From assembly GCF_000069225.1 (NCBI RefSeq), contig NC_010407.1:1240001-1304000 (forward strand): a stretch of 64,000 nucleotides of DNA, in the 5' to 3' direction. Of this stretch, positions 16,952-28,365 are shown in pieces. The translations under genes and the position numbers were made by a program. The DNA comes from Clavibacter sepedonicus. GTDB lineage: Bacteria > Actinomycetota > Actinomycetes > Actinomycetales > Microbacteriaceae. Within the stretch, counting starts at the first letter, position 1, and each line of letters opens with the position of its first letter. The notes below the pieces were generated by a model. It saw only the letters and a list, made by a program, of their open reading frames with translations. It searched no databases and was not told the origin of the DNA.

Positions 16952-19789
16952 ATGGCTACGAGCACCAGGTCGACCAGCCGCGCCGGGAAGACTTCCTCGG
17001 GCGCGCCGCGCGCAACGCCCCCGCGCAAGGGCCGTACCGCCGAGACGAAGCAGCAGACCGTCGCCTACCCCGTGCAGTCGGAGCGGCGCGGCCCGCTCGT
17101 CGCCGCGTGGATGGGCCTCGCCCACGCCACAGGCGCCCTCTTCCGCGCCCTCGGTCCCGAGAAGCTCGCGAAGGAGGAGCGCCGCGACGGCATCCCCTTC
17201 CTCCTGGTGGTGCTCGCGATCGCGGGCGTCGTCGTCGAGTGGTTCAACCCGCTCAACGACGTGGCCATGGCCTTCGACGCGTACACGTTCGGGGGGCTCT
17301 TCGGCCGGGTGGCCTTCGCGTTGCCCATCGTCATGGTGCTCCTCGCCCTCTGGCTCTTCCGCCACCCGTCGTCCGTGAGCGACAACGGCCGGATCGGCGT
17401 GGGCGTCTCGCTCTTCCTGGTCTCCATCGCCGCGCTCTGCCACATCTTCAACGGGGCGCCGGATCCGCGCGACGGCATGCTCGCTCTGGCCCGCGCCGGC
17501 GGCGTCCTCGGCTGGGTGCTCGCCGCGCCGCTGTCCCTGCTCATCACGTCGATCGGCGCGGGCGTCGTGGCGGGGATCCTCCTGGTGCTCTCCCTCTTCA
17601 TCATCACCCGCACGCCGCCGAACCGCGTCGGCATGCGGCTGCGCGAGCTGTACTCGTACCTCTTCGGCGCGCCGCCGGTGGACGAGGAGCAGCGCGCCGC
17701 CGACCGCGCGGCCCGCAAGGCGCAGGCGACCGAGCAGGTCGAGCTCGAGGGGCTGGACGACGACGGCCCGGTCGACACCGACAGCCTCCCGTGGTGGCGC
17801 CGCAACCGCAGCCAGCGCGAGGACGCGCCCGCGTTCGACAGCCCGGTGCTCGCGCCGCACGCCGGATCCGACGACGAGGTCGTCCGGGGTGCCGCCGCCG
17901 AGGCGCCCACGACCGTGATCGACCGCACCGTGGATCCCGACGCCTCCCGCCCGGAGCCCGGCGCCTTCGCGGGAGACGACGCCGCGACCCGCCGCATCGA
18001 CCTCGACGCACCCGTCGACGCCACGGCCACCGCGATCCTGCCCTCCGTCCCCGTGCACCCCACCGGCATCCGCGACGACGACGAGCCCGCCGTCCTCCCC
18101 GGCTTCGAGGACGACGGATCCGACGCCCCGATCGTGTCGGGGGAGTCCGACACCCCGCAGGCGCCCTACCGCCTGCCCGCCGCGAGCACCCTCGCGCCCG
18201 GCACGCCCGCGAAGTCGCGCTCGTCCGTCAACGACGAGGTGGTGCGTGCGCTCACCGAGGTGCTCACGAACTTCCAGGTCGACGCGACGGTCACGGGCTT
18301 CTCGCGCGGCCCGACGGTCACGCGCTACGAGCTGGAGCTCGCGCCCGGCGTCAAGGTGGAGCGCGTCACGGCGCTCGCGAAGAACATCAGCTACGCGGTC
18401 GCCTCCAACGAGGTCCGCATCCTCTCGCCCATCCCGGGCCGCAGCGCCATCGGCGTGGAGATCCCGAACACCGACCGCGAGATCGTCTCGCTCGGCGACG
18501 TGCTCCGCTCGTCCGCCGCGACGAACAGCGCGCATCCGATGACCATCGGCGTCGGCAAGGACGTCGAGGGCGGCTACGTCATCGCCAACCTCGCGAAGAT
18601 GCCCCACCTCCTGGTGGCGGGATCCACGGGCTCCGGCAAGTCGAGCTTCGTCAACTCCATGATCACGTCGCTCCTCATGCGCGCGAAGCCGAGCGATGTG
18701 CGCATGGTGCTCATCGACCCGAAGCGCGTGGAGCTCACCATCTACGCGGGCGTGCCGCACCTCATCACCCCCATCATCACCAACCCGAAGAAGGCGGCCG
18801 AGGCGCTGCAGTGGGTGGTGAAGGAGATGGACATGAGGTACGACGACCTCGCCAGCTTCGGGTTCCGCCACATCGACGACTTCAACAAGGCCGTCACGAG
18901 CGGATCCATCGTGCTGCCGGAGGGCAGCGAGCGGACGCTCCGTCCCTACCCGTACCTCCTCGTGGTGGTCGACGAGCTGGCGGACCTCATGATGGTCGCG
19001 CCCCGCGACGTCGAGGACTCCATCGTCCGCATCACGCAGCTCGCACGCGCCGCCGGCATCCACCTCGTGCTCGCCACGCAGCGCCCGTCGGTCGACGTCG
19101 TCACCGGCCTCATCAAGGCCAACGTGCCCTCGCGCCTCGCGTTCGCGGTGTCGAGCATGACCGACTCCCGCGTGATCCTCGACCAGCCCGGCGCCGACAA
19201 GCTCATCGGCCAGGGCGACGGCCTCTTCCTCCCCATGGGCGCCAACAAGGCCGTCCGCGTGCAGGGCGCGTGGGTGCAGGAGGCGGAGATCGCCAAGGTC
19301 GTCGAGCACGTGACGCGCCAGGCGCGACCCGAGTACCGGCAGGACGTCGCGGTCGCCGCGGAGCGCAAGGAGATCGACGCGGACATCGGCGACGACCTCG
19401 AAGTGCTGCTCGCGGCCGCCGAGCTCGTCGTCAGCACGCAGTTCGGATCCACGTCGATGCTGCAGCGGAAGCTCCGCGTCGGGTTCGCCAAGGCCGGACG
19501 CCTCATGGACCTGCTCGAGGCGCGCGAGATCGTCGGCCCGTCCGAGGGATCGAAGGCGCGCGACGTGCTCGTCTCGGCCGAGCAGCTCCCGGGCGTGCTC
19601 GCGACGCTCCGCTGGGAGACGCCCGCGGCCGCACCGGCGCCCGCGGCTGCCCCGGCTCCGGCGCCCGTCCCGGACGCGGACGACGGGAACCGCTACCCGT
19701 CGGATCCGCTGCACAAGGACCTGGACGCGTACGAGCAGGTGGAGGCCGAGGGCGACGACGACGCCTGGGGCCTCACGGGGAGGGACTGA
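16952..19789 (+). CDS. ftsK: DNA translocase FtsK
   Basis: 945 residues. FtsK sits at the division septum and pumps chromosomal DNA toward the dif site. The N-terminal part has a basic tail and about four membrane spans (about 85-230). A long acidic/Pro-rich linker follows to about 430, then the alpha/beta motor with Walker [11 protein letters not shown] (about 556), Walker [12 protein letters not shown] (about 672) and the RecA-like segments [13 protein letters not shown] and [13 protein letters not shown] motif. The winged-helix gamma domain is near the C-terminus ([20 protein letters not shown]). The ATG is 7 bases after TAACGT (16939-16944), a leaderless arrangement. pgsA follows after 3 bases. 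Confidence 0.97.
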   Translation: MATSTRSTSRAGKTSSGAPRATPPRKGRTAETKQQTVAYPVQSERRGPLVAAWMGLAHATGALFRALGPEKLAKEERRDGIPFLLVVLAIAGVVVEWFNPLNDVAMAFDAYTFGGLFGRVAFALPIVMVLLALWLFRHPSSVSDNGRIGVGVSLFLVSIAALCHIFNGAPDPRDGMLALARAGGVLGWVLAAPLSLLITSIGAGVVAGILLVLSLFIITRTPPNRVGMRLRELYSYLFGAPPVDEEQRAADRAARKAQATEQVELEGLDDDGPVDTDSLPWWRRNRSQREDAPAFDSPVLAPHAGSDDEVVRGAAAEAPTTVIDRTVDPDASRPEPGAFAGDDAATRRIDLDAPVDATATAILPSVPVHPTGIRDDDEPAVLPGFEDDGSDAPIVSGESDTPQAPYRLPAASTLAPGTPAKSRSSVNDEVVRALTEVLTNFQVDATVTGFSRGPTVTRYELELAPGVKVERVTALAKNISYAVASNEVRILSPIPGRSAIGVEIPNTDREIVSLGDVLRSSAATNSAHPMTIGVGKDVEGGYVIANLAKMPHLLVAGSTGSGKSSFVNSMITSLLMRAKPSDVRMVLIDPKRVELTIYAGVPHLITPIITNPKKAAEALQWVVKEMDMRYDDLASFGFRHIDDFNKAVTSGSIVLPEGSERTLRPYPYLLVVVDELADLMMVAPRDVEDSIVRITQLARAAGIHLVLATQRPSVDVVTGLIKANVPSRLAFAVSSMTDSRVILDQPGADKLIGQGDGLFLPMGANKAVRVQGAWVQEAEIAKVVEHVTRQARPEYRQDVAVAAERKEIDADIGDDLEVLLAAAELVVSTQFGSTSMLQRKLRVGFAKAGRLMDLLEAREIVGPSEGSKARDVLVSAEQLPGVLATLRWETPAAAPAPAAAPAPAPVPDADDGNRYPSDPLHKDLDAYEQVEAEGDDDAWGLTGRD

Positions 19790-19792
19790 CCC

Positions 19793-20422
19793 GTGGCCGA
19801 TCGGAGCGCATCGAGCGTGCCGGGCACCGGGGCACCGCGCGTGTGGCGCGCGGGCGACTCGCCGGCGAGCCCGTGGAACGTCGCCAACGTCCTCACGATC
19901 GTCCGGATCCTGCTGGCCCCCGTCTTCGTCGTCCTGCTCGCGGCCGACGACGGTGCCGACGGCCCGCTCCGCTACGCGGCGGCCACGCTCTTCATCCTCG
20001 CGATCGCGACCGACGGGGTCGACGGGCACATCGCCCGCAGCCGCAACCTCGTGACCGACCTCGGCAAGCTGCTCGACCCCATCGCCGACAAGGTGCTCAC
20101 GGGTGCCGCGCTCGTGATGCTCTCGGTGCTCGGCGAGTTGCCCTGGTGGGTGACCATCGTGATCCTCGTGCGCGAGCTCGGGATCACGGCGTACCGCTTC
20201 GCCGTGCTCCGCGATCGCGTCGTCGCGGCGTCGCGCGGCGGCAAGCTGAAGACGGTCGCGCAGGCCGTGGCGATCAGCGTCGCGCTGCTGCCGCTCTGGG
20301 ATGTCGTCGGGGACGGCATGCACGTCGTGAACACGGTGCTCATGTCGATCGCGTTCGTCCTCACGGTCCTCTCCGGCCTCGACTACATGCGCCAGGCGCT
20401 GCGGGCGGAGCGCGCCTCATGA
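19793..20422 (+). CDS. pgsA: CDP-diacylglycerol--glycerol-3-phosphate 3-phosphatidyltransferase
   Basis: 209 residues. PgsA makes phosphatidylglycerol phosphate in the membrane, the committed step to phosphatidylglycerol and cardiolipin. The CDP-alcohol phosphotransferase motif is visible with its spaced Asp residues: DGVDGHIARSRNLV followed by TDLGKLLDPIADK (about 75-102). Several hydrophobic segments span the protein. The start is GTG at 19793, 3 bases after the ftsK stop. Close paralogs use inositol phosphate instead; the ftsK-pgsA-cinA context favours the glycerophosphate enzyme. Confidence 0.9.
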   Translation: MADRSASSVPGTGAPRVWRAGDSPASPWNVANVLTIVRILLAPVFVVLLAADDGADGPLRYAAATLFILAIATDGVDGHIARSRNLVTDLGKLLDPIADKVLTGAALVMLSVLGELPWWVTIVILVRELGITAYRFAVLRDRVVAASRGGKLKTVAQAVAISVALLPLWDVVGDGMHVVNTVLMSIAFVLTVLSGLDYMRQALRAERAS

Positions 20423-20940
20423 GCTCGCCCGATGACCTGACCGACGAGCAGCTCGCCGAGCGCGTCATCGCCGCCCTCGTGGCGAGCGGCCGTCGCATCG
20501 CCGTCGCGGAGTCGCTGACGGGCGGCCTCCTCACCGCCGCCCTCGTCGGCGTCCCGGGGGCCTCGCGCGCGCTCCTCGGCGGCATCGTCTCCTACGACAC
20601 GGCCCTCAAGCGCACGATCCTCGGGGTCGACTCGTCGATCCTCGCGGTCCACGGCGCGGTCCACCCGGACGTGGCCCGGCAGATGGCCCGCGGCGTGCGC
20701 CAGACGTGTGCGATCGACGGACGCCCCGCCGACGTCGGCGTGTCCACGACCGGCGCCGCGGGACCTGATCCCCAGGACGGCCAGCCCCCGGGCACCGCCT
20801 TCGTCGGCCTCTCCATCGACGGCGACTCGCGCGCCATCGCGCTCCACCTCGACGGCGACCGCCAGGCGGTCCGCGCGGGCGTCGTCCGCGCGGCCCTCGC
20901 GACCCTCGTGGACGCGCTGGGATCTGGCGGGAACAACTGA
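20419..20940 (+). CDS. cinA: CinA-family nicotinamide-nucleotide amidohydrolase (PncC-like)
   Basis: 173 residues, the size of the stand-alone C-terminal CinA domain that deamidates nicotinamide mononucleotide to nicotinate mononucleotide in pyridine-nucleotide salvage. Motifs: AVAESLTGGLLTAAL (about 28-42), GGIVSYDTALKRTILGV (about 53-69) and STTGAAGPDPQDGQPPG (about 109-125). The N-terminal MoaB-like domain of full CinA is absent, as is usual in this group. ATG overlaps the pgsA stop by 4 bases (ATGA), so it is the third gene of the ftsK unit. Longer frames upstream are chance extensions across pgsA. Confidence 0.9.
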   Translation: MSSPDDLTDEQLAERVIAALVASGRRIAVAESLTGGLLTAALVGVPGASRALLGGIVSYDTALKRTILGVDSSILAVHGAVHPDVARQMARGVRQTCAIDGRPADVGVSTTGAAGPDPQDGQPPGTAFVGLSIDGDSRAIALHLDGDRQAVRAGVVRAALATLVDALGSGGNN

Positions 20941-21079
20941 TGCGGCTCCCGCGTTGTCGTAATCACGTTCACAAGCAATGCCCAGTGCCCCTGCTTAGCC
21001 TGAGTCCTCGGCCAGATGCTCACCCATCAGCCCCGGACCTCCGGTTCGATCAGGCACCAGGCGCAACGAGGAGGCTCCC

Positions 21080-21388
21080 GTGGTACTAGTCCGTCAGGAG
21101 ATCGGCGACGTCCTTCGGGACTTCCGCCTGCAGAAGGGGCGCACGCTCCGCCAGGTGGCCAGCAAGGCCAGCGTCGCGCTCGGCTACCTCAGCGAGGTCG
21201 AGCGGGGACAGAAGGAGGCGTCGAGCGAGATCCTCGCATCCGTCGCCGACGCACTCGACACCCCCATCTCCGTCATCATGCGCGAGGTGGGCGATCGCCT
21301 CGCCGTCATCGAGGGCCTCAACCCCATCCCGGACACCATCCCCGACGACCTCGTCGCCGGTTTCGACAGCGATCTCGTCGCGCGCTGA
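21080..21388 (+). CDS. clgR: XRE-family transcriptional regulator, ClgR-like
   Basis: 102 residues. The helix-turn-helix lies at about 21-45 (TLRQVASKASVALGYLSEVE, then RGQKEASSEILASVADAL), the form seen in ClgR, which activates clp protease and other proteostasis genes in actinobacteria. The short C-terminal tail after about 75 is also like ClgR. The position between cinA and recA/recX matches the usual ClgR neighbourhood. GTG at 21080 follows ACGAGGAGG. A TAGCCT -10-like element lies at 20996-21001. I see no confident ClgR operator here. Function is by family and context. Confidence 0.85.
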   Translation: MVLVRQEIGDVLRDFRLQKGRTLRQVASKASVALGYLSEVERGQKEASSEILASVADALDTPISVIMREVGDRLAVIEGLNPIPDTIPDDLVAGFDSDLVAR

Positions 21389-21407
21389 TCCCCTCCTCAC
21401 GACCTCC

Positions 21408-21438
21408 CGCCCCGCCCGTCCTCGCGACGGGCGGGGCG
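21408..21438 (+). terminator. Terminator after the clgR-like gene
   Basis: A perfect 13-bp stem (21408-21420 with 21426-21438) with a 5-base loop lies 20 bases after the stop codon, before the separate DUF3046 promoter. Confidence 0.8.
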
Positions 21439-21473
21439 TCGTCGTCGAGACGGCAGCGGGTAGCGTGGTCGGC

Positions 21474-21698
21474 ATGCGACTGAGCGAGTTCCAGCGGGCC
21501 GTCTCCGACGAGTTCGGCTCCGGCTACGGGCCGGTGCTCGTCTCTGATCTCGTGCTCGGCGAGCTCGGCGGCCGCACGAGCGCGCAGGCGCTGAAGGACG
21601 GGACGCCCGCCCGTGAGGTGTGGCTCGCCCTCTGCCGTGCGCAGGACGTGCCGCGCTCGCGCTGGAACGGCGCAGGGGTGCCCGAGCCGCGGGCCTGA
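21474..21698 (+). CDS. DUF3046 domain protein
   Basis: 74 residues, all of it the DUF3046 domain (MRLSEFQRAVSDEFGSGYG, GGRTSAQALKDGTPAREVW, ending VPRSRWNGAG). Its function is unknown; in actinobacteria it is found again and again next to recA and recX, as here. The ATG at 21474 lies 7 bases after TAGCGT (21461-21466), so the message is probably leaderless. Confidence 0.85.
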   Translation: MRLSEFQRAVSDEFGSGYGPVLVSDLVLGELGGRTSAQALKDGTPAREVWLALCRAQDVPRSRWNGAGVPEPRA

Positions 21699-21750
21699 CG
21701 CCTCCCGCCCCCTGATCGCACCGGATCCGCCCCCGACGCGCGGCGCGCCG

Positions 21751-21768
21751 TTCGAATATTCCTTCGAA
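21751..21768 (+). promoter_or_regulatory. LexA (SOS) box and promoter of recA
   Basis: TTCGAA-N6-TTCGAA gives a perfect two-half-site palindrome with the spacing of the Gram-positive/actinobacterial LexA box (TCGAAC-N4-GTTCGA). It overlaps where the -35 of the TAGTCT -10 (21775-21780) should be. Transcription would start near 21787, leaving a leader of about 180 bases before recA in which I see no gene. Confidence 0.8.
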
Positions 21769-21964
21769 CGCGCGTAGTCTCCCCACAGGAGCGATTCGAA
21801 GCGCGGACTGCACAGGTCCGGCCCCTCCGGCAGCGATGTCGGCGGCGCCGCATAACGTGCACCTCGCGGAGATCACCCGTCGCCTTGTCGGCACCGGACC
21901 CCGCGGCCAGCGGGAGCGGAGCGACAGCCTGCAGGCAACCCACCTTCGACACGAGGAGCACCCC

Positions 21965-23053
<1,089 letters not shown>

Positions 23054-23067
23054 CCCGGCGCTCCCTC

Positions 23068-23097
23068 GGCGGGGTGCGTCCCACGACGCACCCCGCC
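23068..23097 (+). terminator. Perfect hairpin between recA and recX
   Basis: A 13-bp perfect stem (23068-23080 with 23085-23097) with a CCAC loop lies 15 bases after recA. It could end most recA transcripts and let a minority read through into recX. Confidence 0.75.
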
Positions 23098-23173
23098 CCC
23101 GCACGACACCGGCCCGACAGTGCCGTCTCGCTCCGCGTGACGCACGTCCGGGCCTCCTGAGGACGGAAGCACC

Positions 23174-24223
23174 ATGGTCAGATTCCCCTCCGAGGGCGAG
23201 CAGGGCACGGGCCCCGGGCCCGATGAGATCGCGCCCGTCGCGTCGCTCGCCGACCGGCGTTCGCGTCGAGCGGCCGCCCGACCGCTCGTGGCGTCCACGC
23301 CGCCCGTGGACGAGCCACCCGCGCCGCACGTCGAGCCGACGCATCCGTCACGGGGACGCTCGGTCACGGAGGTCGACGGCATCGTGACGATCGGCGCGGC
23401 CGTCGACGCGTCGGAGGCCGGTCGCGCCCTCGCCGCCCAGGAGCGCATCGCGGAGGCGCGGCGCGTCCTCGCGGAGGCCGAGGCGCAGGCGGCACGAGGC
23501 AGCGGTGACGCGGTCGGCGCGTTCCCGGAGGTGCCTCCGGCCGAGGATGGGCCTGCGGACGACCCGACCCCCGCCGCGTGGCGTGCCGAGCAGGAGCGTG
23601 CCGAGCGTGCGCGCGCCAAGGCCGAGCAGGACGAGGCGTACCGGCAGGACATGCTCCGGCTCGAGGAGGACCGCGTCGAGGACGAGCGCCGCGAGGCGGA
23701 GGCCGAGGAGGAGCGCGCAGCGGAACGCACGCCCGAGCGCCAGCGGCGGCGGGCGGACAACGTCCTCGCCAACCGCCTGCGCGGTCGCGGGCTCTCTCTC
23801 GCCGAGGCGCGTGAGGTGCTCGACGGCGCGGAGATCGATCCGGACATCGCGGAGGAGACGCTCGCCAGGTACGTGTCCCTGCAGTACATCGACGAGGCCG
23901 CGCTCGCGGAGCAGATCCTGCACACGCACCTCGACCGCAAGGGCCTCGGTCGGCGCTCGGTCGAGATGGAGATGCGCCGACGCAAGCTCGATCCCCTGGT
24001 CATCGAGGAGGCCATGGCGGAGCAGCCGGACGATGAGCTCGCGCGTGCCACCGAGGTCGCGATGAAGCGCGTCGGGCAGCTCTCCTCCTACGACGACGAG
24101 ACGGCCGAGCGGCGCCTGACCTCGTTCCTCATGCGTCGCGGCTACGGGGGTGGCGTCGTGCGCGACGCCGCGAAGGCAGCGCTCGCCACGCGACGCGGCT
24201 CGTCCCGCGTGCGGTTCCGCTGA
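23174..24223 (+). CDS. recX: Regulatory protein RecX with long N-terminal extension
   Basis: 349 residues; RecX binds and inhibits RecA filaments. The RecX three-helix repeats occupy about 190-345 (NVLANRLRGRGLSLAEAREVL, then LGRRSVEMEMRRRKLDPLVIEEAM, then RRLTSFLMRRGYG). The first ~190 residues are not part of the usual 150-270-residue protein: a Pro/Ala-rich start, then a highly charged Glu/Arg/Ala stretch (about 95-185) likely to form a long helix or coiled coil. ATG at 23174 follows GGACGGAAGCACC. It lies downstream of recA in the same direction, with a hairpin between. Confidence 0.92.
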   Translation: MVRFPSEGEQGTGPGPDEIAPVASLADRRSRRAAARPLVASTPPVDEPPAPHVEPTHPSRGRSVTEVDGIVTIGAAVDASEAGRALAAQERIAEARRVLAEAEAQAARGSGDAVGAFPEVPPAEDGPADDPTPAAWRAEQERAERARAKAEQDEAYRQDMLRLEEDRVEDERREAEAEEERAAERTPERQRRRADNVLANRLRGRGLSLAEAREVLDGAEIDPDIAEETLARYVSLQYIDEAALAEQILHTHLDRKGLGRRSVEMEMRRRKLDPLVIEEAMAEQPDDELARATEVAMKRVGQLSSYDDETAERRLTSFLMRRGYGGGVVRDAAKAALATRRGSSRVRFR

Positions 24224-24273
24224 CCCTCCCCACGGGCGGTGTCGGACGGCTCCGCACGTAGGATCGAGTCATC

Positions 24274-25866
24274 ATGAGCACCGTCGCCGAGCACGTCCGC
24301 GCCGCCCCGTCCTCCGTCGACCGGCCCCGGACGTACGAGGTCCGCACCTACGGCTGCCAGATGAACGTCCACGACTCGGAGCGGCTCACCGGCTCGCTCG
24401 AGGCCGCCGGCTATGTGTCGGCCGAGGGCGCCGAGGCCGACATCGTCGTCATCAACACGTGCGCCGTCCGCGAGAACGCGGACAACAAGCTCTACGGGAA
24501 CCTCGGTCACCTCGCCGGTGTCAAGCGCCGGCACGAGGGCATGCAGATCGCGGTGGGCGGCTGCCTCGCGCAGAAGGACCGGGCGACCGTCCTCGAGAAG
24601 GCTCCGTGGGTGGATGTCGTCTTCGGCACCCACAACATGGGCGCCCTGCCGACCCTGCTCGAGCGCGCACGACATAACGGCGAGGCGCAGCTGGAGATCC
24701 TGGAGAGCCTCGAGACGTTCCCCTCCACGCTTCCCACCAAGCGCGACGAGATCGCGAGCGGGTGGGTGTCCATCTCGGTGGGGTGCAACAACACGTGCAC
24801 GTTCTGCATCGTGCCCGCCCTCCGCGGCAAGGAGAAGGACCGCCGACCGGGCGACATCCTCGCCGAGATCCAGGCGCTCGTCGACGACGGCGCGGTGGAG
24901 GTCACGCTGCTCGGCCAGAACGTCAACTCCTACGGCGTCGAGTTCGGCGACCGGCAGGCGTTCGGCAAGCTGCTGCGGGCCGCGGGCGCCATCGAGGGGC
25001 TGGAGCGCATCCGCTTCACGAGCCCCCACCCCGCCGCCTTCACCGACGACGTGATCGACGCGATGGCCGAGACGCCGGCGGTCATGCCGCAGCTGCACAT
25101 GCCGCTGCAGTCCGGGTCCGACCGGATCCTCAAGGCCATGCGCCGCTCCTACCGGTCCGAGCGGTTCCTCGGGATCCTCGACCGGGTGCGTACGCGCGTC
25201 CCGGACGCGGCGATCACGACCGACATCATCGTCGGCTTCCCGGGGGAGACGGAGGAGGACTTCCAGGAGACCCTCCGCGTCGTCGAGGCGGCCCGCTTCT
25301 CCTCCGCGTTCACGTTCCAGTACTCCATCCGCCCGGGCACCCCCGCGGCGACGATGGAGGAGCAGGTGCCCGCCGACGTCGTGAAGGAGCGGTACGGGCG
25401 CCTCACCGCTCTGCAGGAGCGCATCAGCCACGAGGAGAACCAGCGCGTGGTCGGCCGCACGGTCGAGGTCCTCGTGAGCGCGCACGAGGGACGCAAGGAC
25501 GGCGACACGCGCCGCGTCACCGGACGCGCCCAGGACGGCCGCCTCGTGCACCTCGACGTGCCCGAGGGCAGCGCCGAGCCGCGGCCCGGCGACGCGGTCG
25601 ACGTCGAGGTCACCCGTGCGGCGCCGTTCCACCTCATCGCGGACTCGGTGGACGGCGCCCCGCTGCGCATCCGCCGCACCCGCGCAGGCGACGCATGGGA
25701 GCGGGCACAGGCCGACTCCTGCGGCGTGCCGACTCCGGCGACGGGCGCGAGCGCTGGCGCTGCGCCGCGCGTGTCGCTCGGACTGCCGACGCTCCGCGTG
25801 CCGACGACAGCTTCGACGTCCGCGCCCGTGGGCGACGGGTCCGCGCACCCGCGACACCGCGCGTGA
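24274..25866 (+). CDS. miaB: tRNA-2-methylthio-N6-dimethylallyladenosine synthase
   Basis: 530 residues. MiaB is a radical-SAM methylthiotransferase that adds the 2-methylthio group to i6A37 of tRNA. The N-terminal domain has its cluster Cys residues (TYGCQMN near 28, NTCAVREN near 66, GGCLAQKD near 100), the radical-SAM triad is CNNTCTFC (about 171-178) and a TRAM domain lies near 400-465 ([14 protein letters not shown]). A ~65-residue C-terminal tail rich in Ala/Pro/Thr is beyond the family core. ATG is 9 bases after TAGGAT (24259-24264). miaA, which makes the substrate, overlaps by 4 bases. Confidence 0.95.
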   Translation: MSTVAEHVRAAPSSVDRPRTYEVRTYGCQMNVHDSERLTGSLEAAGYVSAEGAEADIVVINTCAVRENADNKLYGNLGHLAGVKRRHEGMQIAVGGCLAQKDRATVLEKAPWVDVVFGTHNMGALPTLLERARHNGEAQLEILESLETFPSTLPTKRDEIASGWVSISVGCNNTCTFCIVPALRGKEKDRRPGDILAEIQALVDDGAVEVTLLGQNVNSYGVEFGDRQAFGKLLRAAGAIEGLERIRFTSPHPAAFTDDVIDAMAETPAVMPQLHMPLQSGSDRILKAMRRSYRSERFLGILDRVRTRVPDAAITTDIIVGFPGETEEDFQETLRVVEAARFSSAFTFQYSIRPGTPAATMEEQVPADVVKERYGRLTALQERISHEENQRVVGRTVEVLVSAHEGRKDGDTRRVTGRAQDGRLVHLDVPEGSAEPRPGDAVDVEVTRAAPFHLIADSVDGAPLRIRRTRAGDAWERAQADSCGVPTPATGASAGAAPRVSLGLPTLRVPTTASTSAPVGDGSAHPRHRA

Positions 25867-26786
25867 CCCCGATCGTCGCGGTCGTCGGCGCCACCGGCAC
25901 CGGCAAGTCCGCGCTGTCCCTCGACATCGCGGAGCGGCTGCGGGCGGAGGGCCGCGCCGCGGAGATCGTCAACGCCGACGCCATGCAGCTCTACCGGGGG
26001 ATGGACATCGGCACGGCCAAGCTGCCCGAGGTCGGACGGCGCGGCGTGCCGCACCACATGCTCGACGTCCTCGACGTGACCGCGGAGGCCACGGTCGCCG
26101 CGTACCAGGAGGAGGCGCGGAGGGCGATCGGCGGCATCCTCGAGCGCGGGGCCGTCCCGATCCTCGTGGGTGGCTCCGGCCTCTACGTCTCGTCGGTGCT
26201 CTTCGACTACGACTTCCCGGGGACCGACCCCGAGATCCGGCAGCGCCTGGAGCGGGAGCTCGAGGCGACCGGGCCGGGCATGATCCACCGGCGCCTCCGC
26301 GAGCTCGACCCGGTGGCGGCCCAGCGGATCGGCGCGCACAACGGGCGGCGCCTCGTGCGGGCGCTCGAGGTCGTCGAGATCACCGGTCCGCAGCCGGAGC
26401 GCGCAACCGCCGAGCCTCGCCCGTGGCATCCCGCGCGGATCCTGGCGCTCACGCTGCCGCGCGAGGAGCTCGTGCCGCGGCTCGACGCCCGCGTGTCCGG
26501 CATGTGGCGTGACGGCCTCGTCGACGAGGTCGCCGGGCTGCTGTCCGCCGGGCTGGCCGACGGGGTGACCGCCTCCCGCGCCATCGGCTACGCGCAGGCG
26601 GCACGGCAGCTCGCAGGGGAGCTCAGCGAGGAGGAGGCGATGGAGGAGACGCGCGCGCTCACCCGTCGCTACGCGCGCCGGCAGGTGTCGTGGTTCGGCC
26701 GCTACGCCGACGCCGTGCGGCTCGACGCGCGCGACGACCGCCTGCTCGAGCACGCGCTCGACGCCCTCCCGGCGGCGCGCCCGTAG
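25863..26786 (+). CDS. miaA: tRNA dimethylallyltransferase
   Basis: 307 residues. MiaA adds a dimethylallyl group to A37 of tRNAs reading UNN codons. The P-loop is [11 protein letters not shown] (about 7-17), then [18 protein letters not shown] (about 36-53), the conserved GGSGLYV (about 101-107) and the C-terminal [12 protein letters not shown] (about 269-280). The start is GTG overlapping the miaB stop (GTGA), which couples the two steps of ms2i6A synthesis. dapF follows 9 bases after the stop. Confidence 0.96.
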   Translation: MTPIVAVVGATGTGKSALSLDIAERLRAEGRAAEIVNADAMQLYRGMDIGTAKLPEVGRRGVPHHMLDVLDVTAEATVAAYQEEARRAIGGILERGAVPILVGGSGLYVSSVLFDYDFPGTDPEIRQRLERELEATGPGMIHRRLRELDPVAAQRIGAHNGRRLVRALEVVEITGPQPERATAEPRPWHPARILALTLPREELVPRLDARVSGMWRDGLVDEVAGLLSAGLADGVTASRAIGYAQAARQLAGELSEEEAMEETRALTRRYARRQVSWFGRYADAVRLDARDDRLLEHALDALPAARP

Positions 26787-26795
26787 GCTGGCGGG

Positions 26796-27674
26796 ATGGC
26801 AGACCTGCAGTTCACCAAGGGCCAGGGCACGGGCAACGACTTCGTGCTGTTCGCGGATCCCGCGGGCGAGATCGACCTGACCGACACGCAGGTCCAGGCG
26901 CTCTGCGACCGCCACTTCGGCATCGGCGCCGACGGGACGATCCGCGCGGTGCTCTCGAGCCGCATCCCCGAGGGCCGTGCCGCTCTCGACGAGGACCCGG
27001 ACGCCGAGTGGTTCATGGACTACCGCAACGTCGACGGCAGCCCCGCCGAGATGTGCGGCAACGGCATCCGCGTCTTCACGCTCTTCCTCATCGAGAACGG
27101 GCTCATCGAGCTGCCCCCGGGACGCACGGTCCCCATCGGCACGCGCGCCGGCGTGCGCGACGTGCAGCGCAGTGGATCCGGCTTCCAGGTCGACCTCGGC
27201 CGCTGGGCGCTCGCGGGCGGCGAGCCGCTCGTGCGCGCCAAGGACCTGCAGGTCGCGCGTCCCGGCCTCGGCATCGACGTGGGCAACCCGCACGTGGTCG
27301 TCGCGCTGTCGAGCGAGGACGAGCTCGCGGAGGCCGACCTCGCGTTCGCGCCGCAGCTGGATCCCGAGCCCGCCGAGGGCGCGAACGTCGAGCTCGTGGT
27401 GCCCGCGGATCCGCTCATCGTGGACGGTGTGGGCCACATCACCATGCGCGTGCACGAGCGGGGGAGCGGCGAGACGCTGAGCTGCGGCACGGGCGCCGCG
27501 GCGGCCGCCCTGGCGATCCGGCACTGGGCCGGCGCCGCCGCGCCGCACCAGTGGCGCGTGCAGCTGCCGGGCGGCGTGCTGGGCGTGCGGATGTTCCCGA
27601 CCGAGGACGGCGAGCACGTCGGACTCTCCGGTCCCGCCGAGCTCGTCTTCGACGGGGTCGTGGCGCTGGCCTGA
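26796..27674 (+). CDS. dapF: Diaminopimelate epimerase
   Basis: 292 residues. DapF converts LL- to meso-diaminopimelate, the precursor of lysine and of peptidoglycan cross-links. It is a cofactor-free epimerase with two Cys: one in [11 protein letters not shown] (about 85-95) and one in [12 protein letters not shown] (about 226-237). The substrate-binding GTGNDFV lies at the N-terminus. The ATG is 6 bases after TAGGCT (26784-26789), which overlaps the end of miaA, so a leaderless transcript may start here in addition to read-through from miaA. Confidence 0.96.
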
Positions 27675-27747
27675 TCCGATCGTCGTGTCGGCTGGCACGT
27701 CGGGAGATCCCGGGCATGCTCGCCGCGGTGGGGCTGGCGGGGTCGGG

Positions 27748-28365
27748 CTAGGAGTCCGCGCTGCGGTGCACCCGCAGCACCCGGAACCCCTTGTTGGACG
27801 CGGCGCGCGTCGTCTCGAGGCCCGCGGGCAGGGCGTCGACCAGCCAGCGCTGCAGCGAGTCGGATCCGAGGTTCCGCTGCACGACCAGCCACGCGTCGGC
27901 GTCCGGCGCGAGCCGCGGCATCCAGTCGAGCAGGATCTGGTGCAGCACCTCCTTGCCGACGCGGATCGGCGGGTTCGACCACACGGTCGCGAAGGAGAGG
28001 CCCTCGGGAACATCCCCGGGGAGCACGGCGTTGACGTTGTCGAGACCGAGGGACCGGGCGTTCGCCCGCGTCAGCTCGAGCGCCCGCTCGTTCACGTCGA
28101 CCGCCCACACGGTGGCCGACGGCGCTCTGATCGCCAGATCGAGCGCCACGGGACCCCAGCCGCAGCCCACGTCCAGCAGATGCCCCTCGGCAGGGGGCGC
28201 GGGGACGTTGCGCAGCAGCACCAGGGTGCCCTGGTCGACGTGCTCGGGGCTGAAGACACCGCCCGCGGTCTCGACGTCGACCATCCGTCCGCCCAGCTCG
28301 ACCGTGATCGTGCGGGTGCGCAGGGGCCCGGCCGGCGACGAGGAGAAGTAATGCGCGTCGGCCAT
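27748..28365 (-). CDS. Class I SAM-dependent methyltransferase (RsmC-like)
   Basis: 205 residues. The SAM-binding motif LLDVGCGWGPVAL is at about 64-76, an acidic loop AVDVNERALEL at about 90-100, and the N6/N2-methyltransferase signature WSNPPIRVGK at about 129-138. This matches the single-domain RsmC/YbxB group that methylates a guanine base in 16S rRNA; the exact target is inference. The ATG at 28365 lies 7 bases after TATCGT read on the minus strand (28378-28373), so it looks leaderless. It is divergent from hflX with 41 bases between the starts. Confidence 0.87.
   Translation of the reverse strand: MADAHYFSSSPAGPLRTRTITVELGGRMVDVETAGGVFSPEHVDQGTLVLLRNVPAPPAEGHLLDVGCGWGPVALDLAIRAPSATVWAVDVNERALELTRANARSLGLDNVNAVLPGDVPEGLSFATVWSNPPIRVGKEVLHQILLDWMPRLAPDADAWLVVQRNLGSDSLQRWLVDALPAGLETTRAASNKGFRVLRVHRSADS

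Noticed and set aside
16868-20323. A 1151-residue minus-strand frame across ftsK and pgsA
   Set aside because: A composition artefact opposite real genes; His/Arg/Glu/Asp-rich with no recognisable motif.
20941-21079. A possible ClgR operator before the clgR-like gene
   Set aside because: Only a loose GTTCAC-like match is present; not enough to call.
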